DNA from: Maricaulis maris_C
GTDB taxonomy: Bacteria > Pseudomonadota > Alphaproteobacteria > Caulobacterales > Maricaulaceae
Length of the DNA: 64,000 nt
Direction of reading: 5' to 3'
Assembly: GCF_049116555.1 (NCBI RefSeq)
Contig: NZ_JAGDYT010000006.1
Coordinates: 434,001-498,000, forward strand
A program made the position numbers and the translations under genes. The notes below the pieces were generated by a model. It was not told the DNA's origin. It did not search any database and saw only the letters and a program-made list of their open reading frames with translations. Shown here piece by piece: positions 43,687 through 51,214 of this stretch (position 1 is its first letter; the number at the start of each line of letters is the position of its first letter).

Positions 43687-45117
43687 ATGACACTTTACAG
43701 AGGCTTGGCGACCGGATTCGGGGCGCTCCTCCTGGCTGCGTGCCAGCCGGCCAGTACGCCGGACGACACGGCCACAACCGAAATGGCACCGGAGAGCGTG
43801 GCCGAGACCGGCCTGTCGACCGATTTCACGGTCGATGTCAGCTATCACGAACTCGACAATGGCCTGCGCGTTGTCCTGTCCGAGGATGCCAGCGTGCCAA
43901 CCGCGACCGTGGCTGTGTATTACGGCGTTGGCTTCCGCAACGAGCCACGCGGCCGCACCGGTTTCGCCCATCTGTTCGAACACCTGATGTTCGCCGGCTC
44001 GGAGAATCTTCCGCACGGCGCCTTCGACACGCTGATCTACGGGTCCGGCGGCGTGAACAATGGCTCGACGCGCTATGACTTCACCAATTATTTCGAAGTC
44101 GTCCCGTCCAACGCCCTGAACGCCGTGCTGTGGGCCGAGGCCGACCGCATGCGCGCCCCCAATCTGGATGAAGCCCAGCTCGACAATCAGCGCGAAGTCG
44201 TGCGCAACGAGGTCTTCGTCAATGTGATCAACCAGCCCTATGGCGGCTGGATCTGGATCGACCTTCCGATGGCGGCCAATGAGAACTGGCACAATTCGCA
44301 CAATTTCTACGGCGACCTGACCGATCTGGACGCGGCCAGCCTCGAAGACGCCCAGGCCTTCTTCGACCAGTTCTACGCACCCAATAATGCGGTCATCGTG
44401 GTCGCCGGCGCCATCGATCGTGACGCCACCCTGGCGACGATCGAGCAGTATTTCTCCGCCATTCCCGCCGGTGACGCCCTGCCCGAGATCGACACGTCCG
44501 AACCGCGCCAGGAAGAAGAGAAATTCGCCGTCCGCGACGATCCTCTGGCCAACCAACCGGCCCTCGCCGTGGGCTATCACATGCCCGAGCGCGGGACGCC
44601 GGAATACTATGCCATGATCCTGATCGACCAATTGCTGGTCCAGGGCGATGACAGCCGGCTCAACCAGTCCCTGGTCAATGAGGAAGGTTTCGCCTCCGGC
44701 GTCTTCGGCGGCATCAATCTTCTGGGCAATGCCTTCAATTACGACGGCCCCATGCTGTGGACGGTCGGCATGATCCACGACAGCGAGTTCACCGTGTCGG
44801 ACGTCATGACCTCCCTCGACGCAACGATCGAAGGCGTGCGCACGGATCTGGTCAGCGAGGCTGATCTGGAACGCGCCCGTACCAAGCTGTTGTCGGACTT
44901 CTACGGCACGGTCGATACGTCGACGCGCTTCGGCCTGGTCGATCTTTTGGCCTCCTTCGCGATGTTTGATGACGATCCCAGCCGGATCAATCGCATCACC
45001 GAAGGCTTTGAACAGGTGACGCCGGAACTGATCCGCGCCACCGCGCAGGACTATCTGCGCCCGACCAACCGCACCGTGCTCGAAGTCCGCCTCGCGGACG
45101 AAGACGGCACTGAGTGA
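43687..45117 (+). CDS. M16 zinc peptidase, lipoprotein, catalytic-type subunit (second pair)
   Basis: A 476-residue lipoprotein: MTLYRGLATGFGALLLAAC ends in a lipobox (LLAAC), predicting lipid attachment at C19, in contrast to the secreted paralogue upstream. The zinc motif HxxEH is in FAHLFEHLMFAGSENLP, and the third ligand is VVRNEVF, again 76 residues later. The whole protein is strongly similar to the first catalytic gene, with long shared stretches such as EADRM and NEVFVN. It is 89 bases after the first pair and 26 bases before its own partner. Confidence 0.93.
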   Translation: MTLYRGLATGFGALLLAACQPASTPDDTATTEMAPESVAETGLSTDFTVDVSYHELDNGLRVVLSEDASVPTATVAVYYGVGFRNEPRGRTGFAHLFEHLMFAGSENLPHGAFDTLIYGSGGVNNGSTRYDFTNYFEVVPSNALNAVLWAEADRMRAPNLDEAQLDNQREVVRNEVFVNVINQPYGGWIWIDLPMAANENWHNSHNFYGDLTDLDAASLEDAQAFFDQFYAPNNAVIVVAGAIDRDATLATIEQYFSAIPAGDALPEIDTSEPRQEEEKFAVRDDPLANQPALAVGYHMPERGTPEYYAMILIDQLLVQGDDSRLNQSLVNEEGFASGVFGGINLLGNAFNYDGPMLWTVGMIHDSEFTVSDVMTSLDATIEGVRTDLVSEADLERARTKLLSDFYGTVDTSTRFGLVDLLASFAMFDDDPSRINRITEGFEQVTPELIRATAQDYLRPTNRTVLEVRLADEDGTE

Positions 45118-45143
45118 CCAGGACCCCGGAAGGAATGAGACAG

Positions 45144-46553
45144 ATGACCATTCGACTTTTCCAGGCGGCCCTGACGGCTGCCAGCCTCGCCCTCCTGCCA
45201 AGCCTCGCCCAGGCCCAGCAGCCGAGCGAGCAACCGCCCATTGGTGACCCGGTTCCCTTTGAATTGCCGGAAACCCGCAGCTTCACGCTCGATAACGGGC
45301 TGGAAGTGACCTTCATCCCCTTCGGCCTCGCGCCGACGGTGAATCTGTCGCTCCAGGTCCGGGCCGCCAATCTTGATGATGGCGCCCAGACCTGGCTCGC
45401 CGACCTGACCGGCGCGATGATGGAAGAAGGCGCGGGAGGTCGCTCCGGCGAGGACATCGCAACCGAAATTGCCGCCATGGGTGGCGCCATCAATATCGGT
45501 GTCGGACGCCATACGACCGGCCTCACCACCGGCGTGCTGAGCCAGTACGGACCGGACGCAGTCGCGCTTCTGGCCGATGTCGCACAGCGCCCGAATTTCG
45601 ATGACGGTGAGTTCGAGCGCGTGCGCGCCAATCTGGTGCGCAATGTCGATGTCCAGCGGGCCCAGCCCGGCTCGATCGCGACGGAAGCCTATCGGCGCAT
45701 CCTTTTCGGACCGGACCATCCCTACGGCAACACATTGCCCGGGGAAGAACAGCTCCGCGGCTATGAGATGGCTGATGTGCAGGCCTTCTATGACGCCCAT
45801 TACGGCGCCGGCCGGTCGCGCCTCTATGTCGCCGGTCATTTCGATGAAGCGGCCATGGAAGCGGCGATCCGCGACGCTTTCGGGGGCTGGAACCGCGGCG
45901 AACCGGATGCCGCAGTCGGGGCACCCGCCAGCGCCGGCCCGATCGTCCAGCTGATCGATCGCCCCGGTGCGCCGCAGACGACTATCCGTCTCGGCTTTCC
46001 GATCATGAGGATTGACCATGCGGACGCGCCGGCATTTGACGTGATGAATGCCCTCCTGGGCGGGTCCTTCACCTCACGCCTCACGCGCAATCTGCGCGAG
46101 GACAAGGGCTATACCTATTCGCCTGGCTCCGGCGAGACCTGGACGATGGATGGCGGCTTCTGGACCTTCAATGCCGATGTCACCGCCGAAGATACCGCGG
46201 CGGCCCTGCGCGAGACCTTCAACGAGATCACGCGCCTCCAGGGTGAGACTCCGCCGACCGACGAAGCCGACGGCATGCGCAACTGGCTGGCCGGAATCTT
46301 CATCCTGCAGAACGCCTCGACCGGCGGACTGATCAACCAGCTCGGCCAGCGGGACCTTTATGGGCTGCCGGATGATTATCTCGACCAGTATGTGCCCAAT
46401 ATTCTCGCCGTCAGCGATGAGGATATTTCGGCCATGGCACGGGACTACCTGCCGCTCGACCAGATGGTTCTGGTTCTGGTCGGCGACCTGTCCGTGATCG
46501 GCGAGGACGTCCTGGCCTTGCCGGAAGTCGCCGCTGCCGAAATCCGGGAGTAG
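45144..46553 (+). CDS. M16 family protein, non-catalytic subunit (second pair)
   Basis: A 469-residue protein with signal peptide (MTIRLFQAALTAASLALLPS, cleavage near AQA) and no HxxEH; LTGAMMEEG occupies that place, just as in the first non-catalytic gene. The C-terminal GYTYSPGSGETWTMDGG segment holds the Tyr/Arg-type binding motif. ATG 45144 is preferred because GGAAGGA lies nine bases before it. It is the last gene of the M16 block, followed by a strong hairpin. Confidence 0.9.
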   Translation: MTIRLFQAALTAASLALLPSLAQAQQPSEQPPIGDPVPFELPETRSFTLDNGLEVTFIPFGLAPTVNLSLQVRAANLDDGAQTWLADLTGAMMEEGAGGRSGEDIATEIAAMGGAINIGVGRHTTGLTTGVLSQYGPDAVALLADVAQRPNFDDGEFERVRANLVRNVDVQRAQPGSIATEAYRRILFGPDHPYGNTLPGEEQLRGYEMADVQAFYDAHYGAGRSRLYVAGHFDEAAMEAAIRDAFGGWNRGEPDAAVGAPASAGPIVQLIDRPGAPQTTIRLGFPIMRIDHADAPAFDVMNALLGGSFTSRLTRNLREDKGYTYSPGSGETWTMDGGFWTFNADVTAEDTAAALRETFNEITRLQGETPPTDEADGMRNWLAGIFILQNASTGGLINQLGQRDLYGLPDDYLDQYVPNILAVSDEDISAMARDYLPLDQMVLVLVGDLSVIGEDVLALPEVAAAEIRE

Positions 46554-46576
46554 GTCGCACGGCCCGAAGACCCCCA

Positions 46577-46625
46577 TCAGGGGCAGGCAGGATTGATGCG
46601 TGACGCTCCGCCTGCCTGCCCCTGA
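46577..46625. terminator. perfect 15-bp hairpin between convergent genes
   Basis: TCAGGGGCAGGCAGG (46577-46591) is exactly complementary to CCTGCCTGCCCCTGA (46611-46625), with a 19-base loop. It lies between the M16 block and the convergent VOC gene, so it probably terminates or insulates both; no T-tract is present on either strand. Confidence 0.6.
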
Positions 46626-46645
46626 CGCAAGCGAAATCCCCGTCC

Positions 46646-47014
46646 CTACTGAATATTCTGCGCAAACAGGATGCGGTGACCGTCCGGCGTCTGTACGCCA
46701 AACTCGCGCATGCCCCAGGGCTGGTCGGTGAGCCGGTGGATGATATCGACACCCGGCCCCTTGATCTCGTCGTGGAAGGCGCGGACATCCTCCAGCTCCA
46801 CATAGGCGAAGAATTGATGGTCACCGAGCCGGGACGGCGGGATGGCATCCACGCAATGCCCGATCCGCAGATAGCAATTGTCGCGACGCAGGAAAGCCCA
46901 GCCATCGGCCCGGAGCCAGTGCTCGAACCCCAGCTTCTCGACCCACCAGCGGGCGGTGGATTCCAGATCATTGACCGCCAAAACATAGGTTGATCGTGTC
47001 ACACGTGTCGTCAT
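46646..47014 (-). CDS. VOC / glyoxalase-bleomycin resistance superfamily protein
   Basis: A 122-residue protein of the vicinal oxygen chelate fold: LAVNDLESTARWWVEKLGFE at the start, an ERDxxYLRIG-like RDNCYLRIGH in the middle, and QPWGMREFGVQTPDGHRILF at the end with the metal-ligating Glu. Many such proteins are dioxygenases, glyoxalases or antibiotic-binding proteins; the substrate cannot be stated. It diverges from the methyltransferase gene across 62 bases. Confidence 0.9.
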   Translation of the reverse strand: MTTRVTRSTYVLAVNDLESTARWWVEKLGFEHWLRADGWAFLRRDNCYLRIGHCVDAIPPSRLGDHQFFAYVELEDVRAFHDEIKGPGVDIIHRLTDQPWGMREFGVQTPDGHRILFAQNIQ

Positions 47015-47076
47015 GGCTTGCTCCCTTGGCCCGCTCCGCCTAACCGGATGGCACGGCCATCCTGACAGGAAGCATC

Positions 47077-47736
47077 ATGACGGGCACCCCCCGCCTCGAA
47101 GACCCGCACGCCTTCATCCGCGCCCATACCGCGCTGATCACGCCGCCCCTGGTGCCGGAGGTGTCGCTCCATCTGGCCGTCGAAACCGTCGCAATCTGGG
47201 AGCAGACAGAGGAGGCCCTCGGCGAAATGGGTCTGCCGCCGCCCTTCTGGGCCTTCGCCTGGGCCGGCGGACAGGCGCTGGCGCGCTATTGCCTCGACCA
47301 TACAGACCTGGTTGCCGGAAAGCGCGTGCTCGACTTTGCCGCCGGCGGGGCGGTGTCGGGCATTGCCGCCATGAAGGCCGGTGCCGCCTCGGTCGAGGCC
47401 TGCGAGCTGGATGCCTTTGCCATCGCCGCCATCGAGACCAATGCCGGTGCCAATGGCGTCGCACTGACCGCACGGCTGGGCGATCTGGTCGGTACCGATG
47501 ACGGTTGGGATGTGGTGCTGGCCGGAGACGTTTTCTACGAGGCGGAACCGGCCCGCCTGATCGGCGGCTGGCTTGAGGCGCTCAATGCCCGCGGCGCGAC
47601 AGTGCTGATTGGCGATCCGGGCCGCTCCTTCCTGCCTCAGGACAAGCTGGAGAAGCTGGCCGAATACACCGTGCCGGTCACCCGCGACCTGGAAGACCGT
47701 GAGGTGCGACAGGCCAAGGTGTGGAAGTACCGCTGA
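47077..47736 (+). CDS. METTL20/ETFBKMT-like lysine methyltransferase
   Basis: A 219-residue class I SAM methyltransferase. FWAFAWAGGQALARYCLD, the SAM loop VLDFAAGGAVSGIAAMKAGA, and LAGDVFYE match the METTL20 group, which in mitochondria and in Agrobacterium methylates lysines of electron-transfer flavoprotein beta (and in Agrobacterium ribosomal L7/L12). The role here is inferred from this similarity. It precedes a MarR gene by 39 bases and, beyond that, an enoyl-CoA hydratase; ETF is the electron acceptor of fatty-acid oxidation, so the context agrees. Confidence 0.8.
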   Translation: MTGTPRLEDPHAFIRAHTALITPPLVPEVSLHLAVETVAIWEQTEEALGEMGLPPPFWAFAWAGGQALARYCLDHTDLVAGKRVLDFAAGGAVSGIAAMKAGAASVEACELDAFAIAAIETNAGANGVALTARLGDLVGTDDGWDVVLAGDVFYEAEPARLIGGWLEALNARGATVLIGDPGRSFLPQDKLEKLAEYTVPVTRDLEDREVRQAKVWKYR

Positions 47737-47775
47737 CGCTCCCCCCGCCGGAAGAATCAACCCAGTCTGCCAGTC

Positions 47776-48207
47776 ATGGCCCGCGCTCGCGCCGTTGACC
47801 GGCGATTATTCCTTCTGCTCGAGATTGCCGCCCGGAAGCTCAACCGGGATGCCGATGCACGCCTGAAATCCGTCGCCGGTGTGACTTCGGCCCAGGCCGC
47901 CGTGCTCTTCCTGCTGGCCCGTCGCGGCGAGCGCCGTATGGGCGATATCGGCGAGATGCTCTCGCTACACCCACCGGCGGTCACCGGCCTGGTCAACCGG
48001 ATGGAAGCCCTGGGCCTCGTCACCAAGGCTGTCTCCGCCACCGACAAGCGCTCAGCCGTGGTGTCGCTCACCGAGAAGGGCCGCGCCCTTGGCGACACAG
48101 CCGATCACATCCTGCGCGATCTCAACACAGAGCTGGAAACGCGCCTGGGTGAGGATGACAGCGACATGCTGCACCGTGTCCTGACACGACTCGCCGTCGA
48201 TATCTGA
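47776..48207 (+). CDS. MarR family transcriptional regulator
   Basis: A 143-residue winged helix-turn-helix regulator. The recognition part is RRMGDIGEMLSLHPPAVTGL with NRMEALGLVTK and the wing SATDKRSAVVSLTEKGRAL, which are typical. MarR proteins respond to small aromatic or lipophilic ligands and usually control neighbouring genes. It sits between the METTL20-like gene and the enoyl-CoA hydratase on the same strand and might control either; the ligand is unknown. Confidence 0.9.
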   Translation: MARARAVDRRLFLLLEIAARKLNRDADARLKSVAGVTSAQAAVLFLLARRGERRMGDIGEMLSLHPPAVTGLVNRMEALGLVTKAVSATDKRSAVVSLTEKGRALGDTADHILRDLNTELETRLGEDDSDMLHRVLTRLAVDI

Positions 48208-48228
48208 CACTCGGGTCGGCACCGTAGG

Positions 48229-48242
48229 TGACGTTTACGTCA
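48229..48242. promoter_or_regulatory. inverted repeat in the hydratase promoter region
   Basis: TGACGT and ACGTCA arms separated by TT lie 71 bases before the chosen start of the enoyl-CoA hydratase. The shape resembles, from memory, operators of MerR-type LiuR regulators of fatty-acid and branched-chain degradation. The MarR protein encoded upstream is another possible binder. Confidence 0.4.
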
Positions 48243-48312
48243 ACTGAATCACGGTGTTCAAGCGCCCCGTTTTTGCTCTAGGCTCCCAAAAAACATCATG
48301 AGGGAGGCTCGC

Positions 48313-49089
48313 GTGAGCGAACTGGTTTTGGTCGAAACTGCGGATCGTATCCGCACCATCCGTTTCAATCGTCCTGAGAAGAAGAATGCTCTCACCCAGG
48401 ACATGTACACCGCCGCCGCCGAGGCCCTGGAAACCGCTGATGGGGACCCGTCAGTCCGCGTGAGCATCCTGACCGGTGCCGATGGCGTCTTCACGGCCGG
48501 CAATGACATTGTCGACTTCACCCAGCGCCCGCCGGAATTCGGTGAGCATGACACGCCGCCAGTGCGCCGTTTCATGATGGCGCTGCTGAATGCCCAAAAG
48601 CCGGTGATCGCCGCCGTGGACGGTCTGGCGATCGGCATTGGAGTTACCCTGCTCCTGCATTGCGACCTCGTCGTTGCGTCTGACCGGGCGGTTTTCAAGA
48701 CACCTTTCGTCGACCTCGCCCTGGCCCCGGAATTCGCCTCCTCCCAGCTCATGCCGCGCATCTTCGGCCATGCGGTTGCCGCTGAACTCCTGCTGCTGGG
48801 CGACACATGGAATGCCCAGCGTGCCCGCGAGACCGGCCTGGTCAATCGCGTCACCGAACCGGCGAAGCTGGAAGAGACAGCCCGCTTCATGGCCAGCATC
48901 CTGGCCGCCAAGGCGCCGACCTCGCTCAAGGCATCCAAGGCCCTGATGCGCGCGCCCGCCGAGAGCATCGAGGCGCGCATGGACCGCGAAAACACGATCT
49001 TCGCCTCACAACTTCAATCGCCGGAATTCGCCGAAGCGGCGGCGGCCTTCCTGGAGCGTCGCGCTCCGGATTTCGACAAGCTGGGCTGA
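48313..49089 (+). CDS. enoyl-CoA hydratase/isomerase family protein
   Basis: A 258-residue crotonase-fold enzyme. The oxyanion hole and CoA site are in TGADGVFTAGNDIVDF and PVIAAVDGLAIGIGVTLLL. The N-terminal RFNRPEKKNALTQDMYTA is typical. The usual catalytic glutamates are less clear: LALAPEFASSQLMPR has E in the second position only, which is more in line with an isomerase-like member. GTG 48313 is chosen because AGGGAGG sits five bases upstream; ATG 48298 is five codons earlier but has no ribosome-binding site. A fatty-acid role fits its neighbours. Confidence 0.9.
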   Translation: MSELVLVETADRIRTIRFNRPEKKNALTQDMYTAAAEALETADGDPSVRVSILTGADGVFTAGNDIVDFTQRPPEFGEHDTPPVRRFMMALLNAQKPVIAAVDGLAIGIGVTLLLHCDLVVASDRAVFKTPFVDLALAPEFASSQLMPRIFGHAVAAELLLLGDTWNAQRARETGLVNRVTEPAKLEETARFMASILAAKAPTSLKASKALMRAPAESIEARMDRENTIFASQLQSPEFAEAAAAFLERRAPDFDKLG

Positions 49090-49128
49090 TCCGGTCAGAC
49101 CGGCCGCGGGCATCACAGGGGAAAGATC

Positions 49129-50550
49129 ATGAAAAAGCGCTACTTTGTCGGCGGCACGCTCGCCATCCTTCTCGCCGCCGGTATCACGGCGCTGAACCTG
49201 TCGCCGATCGGCCGGATCTACCTGCCCTCGGGCACCGGGATCGTCGCCAAGCAGATGTGCTCCCTGACCTGGGTGTCCGGCCTGGAGTCCGATCAGGCCT
49301 ATGATTTCTACCTTGCCCCGCTTCTGGGCGATGCCGGCAGCGTGATCGGCTATGACATGGATGAGGAGAACCGCGAGGTCACGGCCTCCGTGCTCGGCCT
49401 GTTCTGGCATCAGCGCGCGGTCTGGCGTGACGGGCTGGGCTGCACGCTGGTTCATGGCGGTGAAGGCTTCGATCCCGACCTGACCGTCCCGGCCGAACAG
49501 GACTTCATTCCGCTCGAACTCGACACCGATCATCGTGACCAGTGGTTCGACACCGAGGCGCTGGATGCTGCCATTGCCGATGCGTTCGACGATATCGAGG
49601 CCGACAGCCGGCAGACGCTCGGCGTCGCCGTCCTGCACCGCGGCCGCCTGGTCGCCGAGCATTACGCGCCGGGCGCCAGCCGCGAGACCCGTTTCCATGG
49701 CTGGTCGATGACCAAGAGCACGATGGCCACGCTCGCCGGGGTCCTGGTCGAGGAGGGTCGCCTGGACATCAATGCCGAGGGTGCCGTTCCCGCCCTGGCC
49801 GAGATCGACGATATGCGCCTGTCCCAAATCACCATCTCCCACCTCCTGCGCATGGCGGGCGGTCTGGCCATCGCCGAAGACAATACCGGCACGGACCCCA
49901 ATTCGGAGATGCTCTTCACCCAGTCCGACATGCCGCGCTATGCGGCGACCCGCGACCGCCTGCACGCGCCGGGCGATCACTGGCAATACATGAGCGGCAA
50001 CACCATCCTGGCCACCGACACCATGCAACGTCTGCTCGGTGACACCTTGCCGGACCAGGTCGACGGGCTGCGTTCGCGCATCTTTGCGCCGCTGGGCATC
50101 CATTCAGCGATCATGGAACCGGGCGAGAATGGCGTCTTCCAGGGCTCGTCCTACATGTATGCCACCGCCCATGACTGGGCCCGCCTCGCCCTGCTTTACA
50201 TGAATGACGGCATGGTCGACGGCGACCGCATCCTGCCCGACGACTGGTATGACATCGTCGCCGAACCGACGCCGGGCTCGAATGGCCAATACGGGATGGG
50301 CTTCTGGCTGCCCAATGAGCGCTCGAGCCTTCCTGCGGACACCATTATGATGAGTGGCTTCCAGGGTCAGTGGGCCTATGTGATGCCGGAACAGGAGCTG
50401 GTGATCGTCCGCTTCGGCGCGACGATGGGCGTGAATTCGCGCTCCGGCGGGCTCGCACTGGCGGTCAGCGGCTCGCTGCAACCGCCTGTCGAGGACACCC
50501 CGCAGATCACGGATGCGCCGGCTGAGGACAGCCCCACGCCGGACGAGTAG
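49129..50550 (+). CDS. beta-lactamase-fold serine hydrolase, membrane-anchored
   Basis: A 473-residue protein with an N-terminal signal anchor (YFVGGTLAILLAAGITALNL). The catalytic SxxK is in WSMTKSTMA and the tyrosine motif in YMSGNTI; a GFQGQWAYVMP segment stands near the third motif. Residues about 40-150 are extra and precede the catalytic domain. The family contains esterases and peptidases, and antibiotic hydrolysis is not implied. A Pro/Glu/Asp-rich tail closes the chain. It starts 39 bases after the hydratase gene; the link in function is unclear. Confidence 0.88.
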   Translation: MKKRYFVGGTLAILLAAGITALNLSPIGRIYLPSGTGIVAKQMCSLTWVSGLESDQAYDFYLAPLLGDAGSVIGYDMDEENREVTASVLGLFWHQRAVWRDGLGCTLVHGGEGFDPDLTVPAEQDFIPLELDTDHRDQWFDTEALDAAIADAFDDIEADSRQTLGVAVLHRGRLVAEHYAPGASRETRFHGWSMTKSTMATLAGVLVEEGRLDINAEGAVPALAEIDDMRLSQITISHLLRMAGGLAIAEDNTGTDPNSEMLFTQSDMPRYAATRDRLHAPGDHWQYMSGNTILATDTMQRLLGDTLPDQVDGLRSRIFAPLGIHSAIMEPGENGVFQGSSYMYATAHDWARLALLYMNDGMVDGDRILPDDWYDIVAEPTPGSNGQYGMGFWLPNERSSLPADTIMMSGFQGQWAYVMPEQELVIVRFGATMGVNSRSGGLALAVSGSLQPPVEDTPQITDAPAEDSPTPDE

Positions 50551-50573
50551 CAGATGCGACTGGGGATGGGAGG

Positions 50574-51011
50574 CTAGGCCGCTTCGCAGAGCGGCGGAGT
50601 CTCCGCGATCACGCCATGCATCAGGACCTGGTGGACGTGCTGGCTGACCGCAAAGGACCCGGCGCGTTTCTCGGTAATGGCGCTGGCCAGGGCGTGATTG
50701 ACGAGCGCGTCGGGCGTTCTTGCCACGGCCCAGGTGTCGAACTGGCGGCGCAGCACCGGCACGAACTCCAGAACCTGCAGGTCAAACACCCGGGGATCCT
50801 CTTCCGCGAGCCGGTGGAAGGCGCACAGTTCGCCGCTCTTGCCCTCGATGACTTCAAGCAGGAGACCGGCATCCACGACCAGCCCACCCGTCAGGACGTC
50901 ATCGACACTGGTCTGGAGGCAGCACGCCAGCAGCGAGCCGAGGTCACTCTTCAGGACGACCGACCGGGTGTCCACCGTCGTGCGGGCCGCGAGGACCATT
51001 CTGTGAAGCAT
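50574..51011 (-). CDS. BLUF-like domain protein lacking photoactive residues
   Basis: A protein of about 145 residues whose order of motifs follows BLUF blue-light sensors: an HRMVLAARTTVD opening, DILxxC-like SLLACCLQTS, ITG-like VLTGGLVVD, LLLEVIEGKS in place of FLQVLEG, a DPRVFDLQVLEFVP stretch where BLUF has RH and ILxx, and FDTWAVA matching F-x-x-W. The key photoactive Tyr and Gln are absent (L and E in their place), so flavin photochemistry would not be expected. Start at ATG 51011 or 50999; no strong ribosome-binding site. It is convergent with the serine hydrolase gene. The BLUF assignment is my own reading of motifs. Confidence 0.6.
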   Translation of the reverse strand: MLHRMVLAARTTVDTRSVVLKSDLGSLLACCLQTSVDDVLTGGLVVDAGLLLEVIEGKSGELCAFHRLAEEDPRVFDLQVLEFVPVLRRQFDTWAVARTPDALVNHALASAITEKRAGSFAVSQHVHQVLMHGVIAETPPLCEAA

Positions 51012-51214
51012 GCCTGTTTCCAATCGCGTCGGGACGAGGTTGCTCCTAAGCCTGAAAGCTGAAACACGGGTCAAATCTGTCGACCGGATTTGTCTCGAAT
51101 TTTCGACAAATCCTTCCCGGTTCCGCCAAGCTCCCGATGCTGCGGCAGAAAGCGGGCTGGACTTTCGGTGGCGAAGTTGCAGTTTCGAGTGCACAACAAA
51201 GCAGGACTGCCCGC

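Noticed and set aside
43594..45201. A 535-codon minus-strand frame opposite the lipoprotein M16 peptidase
   Set aside because: It is a shadow of the M16 gene; similar long shadows occur opposite the first pair, reflecting their shared codons.
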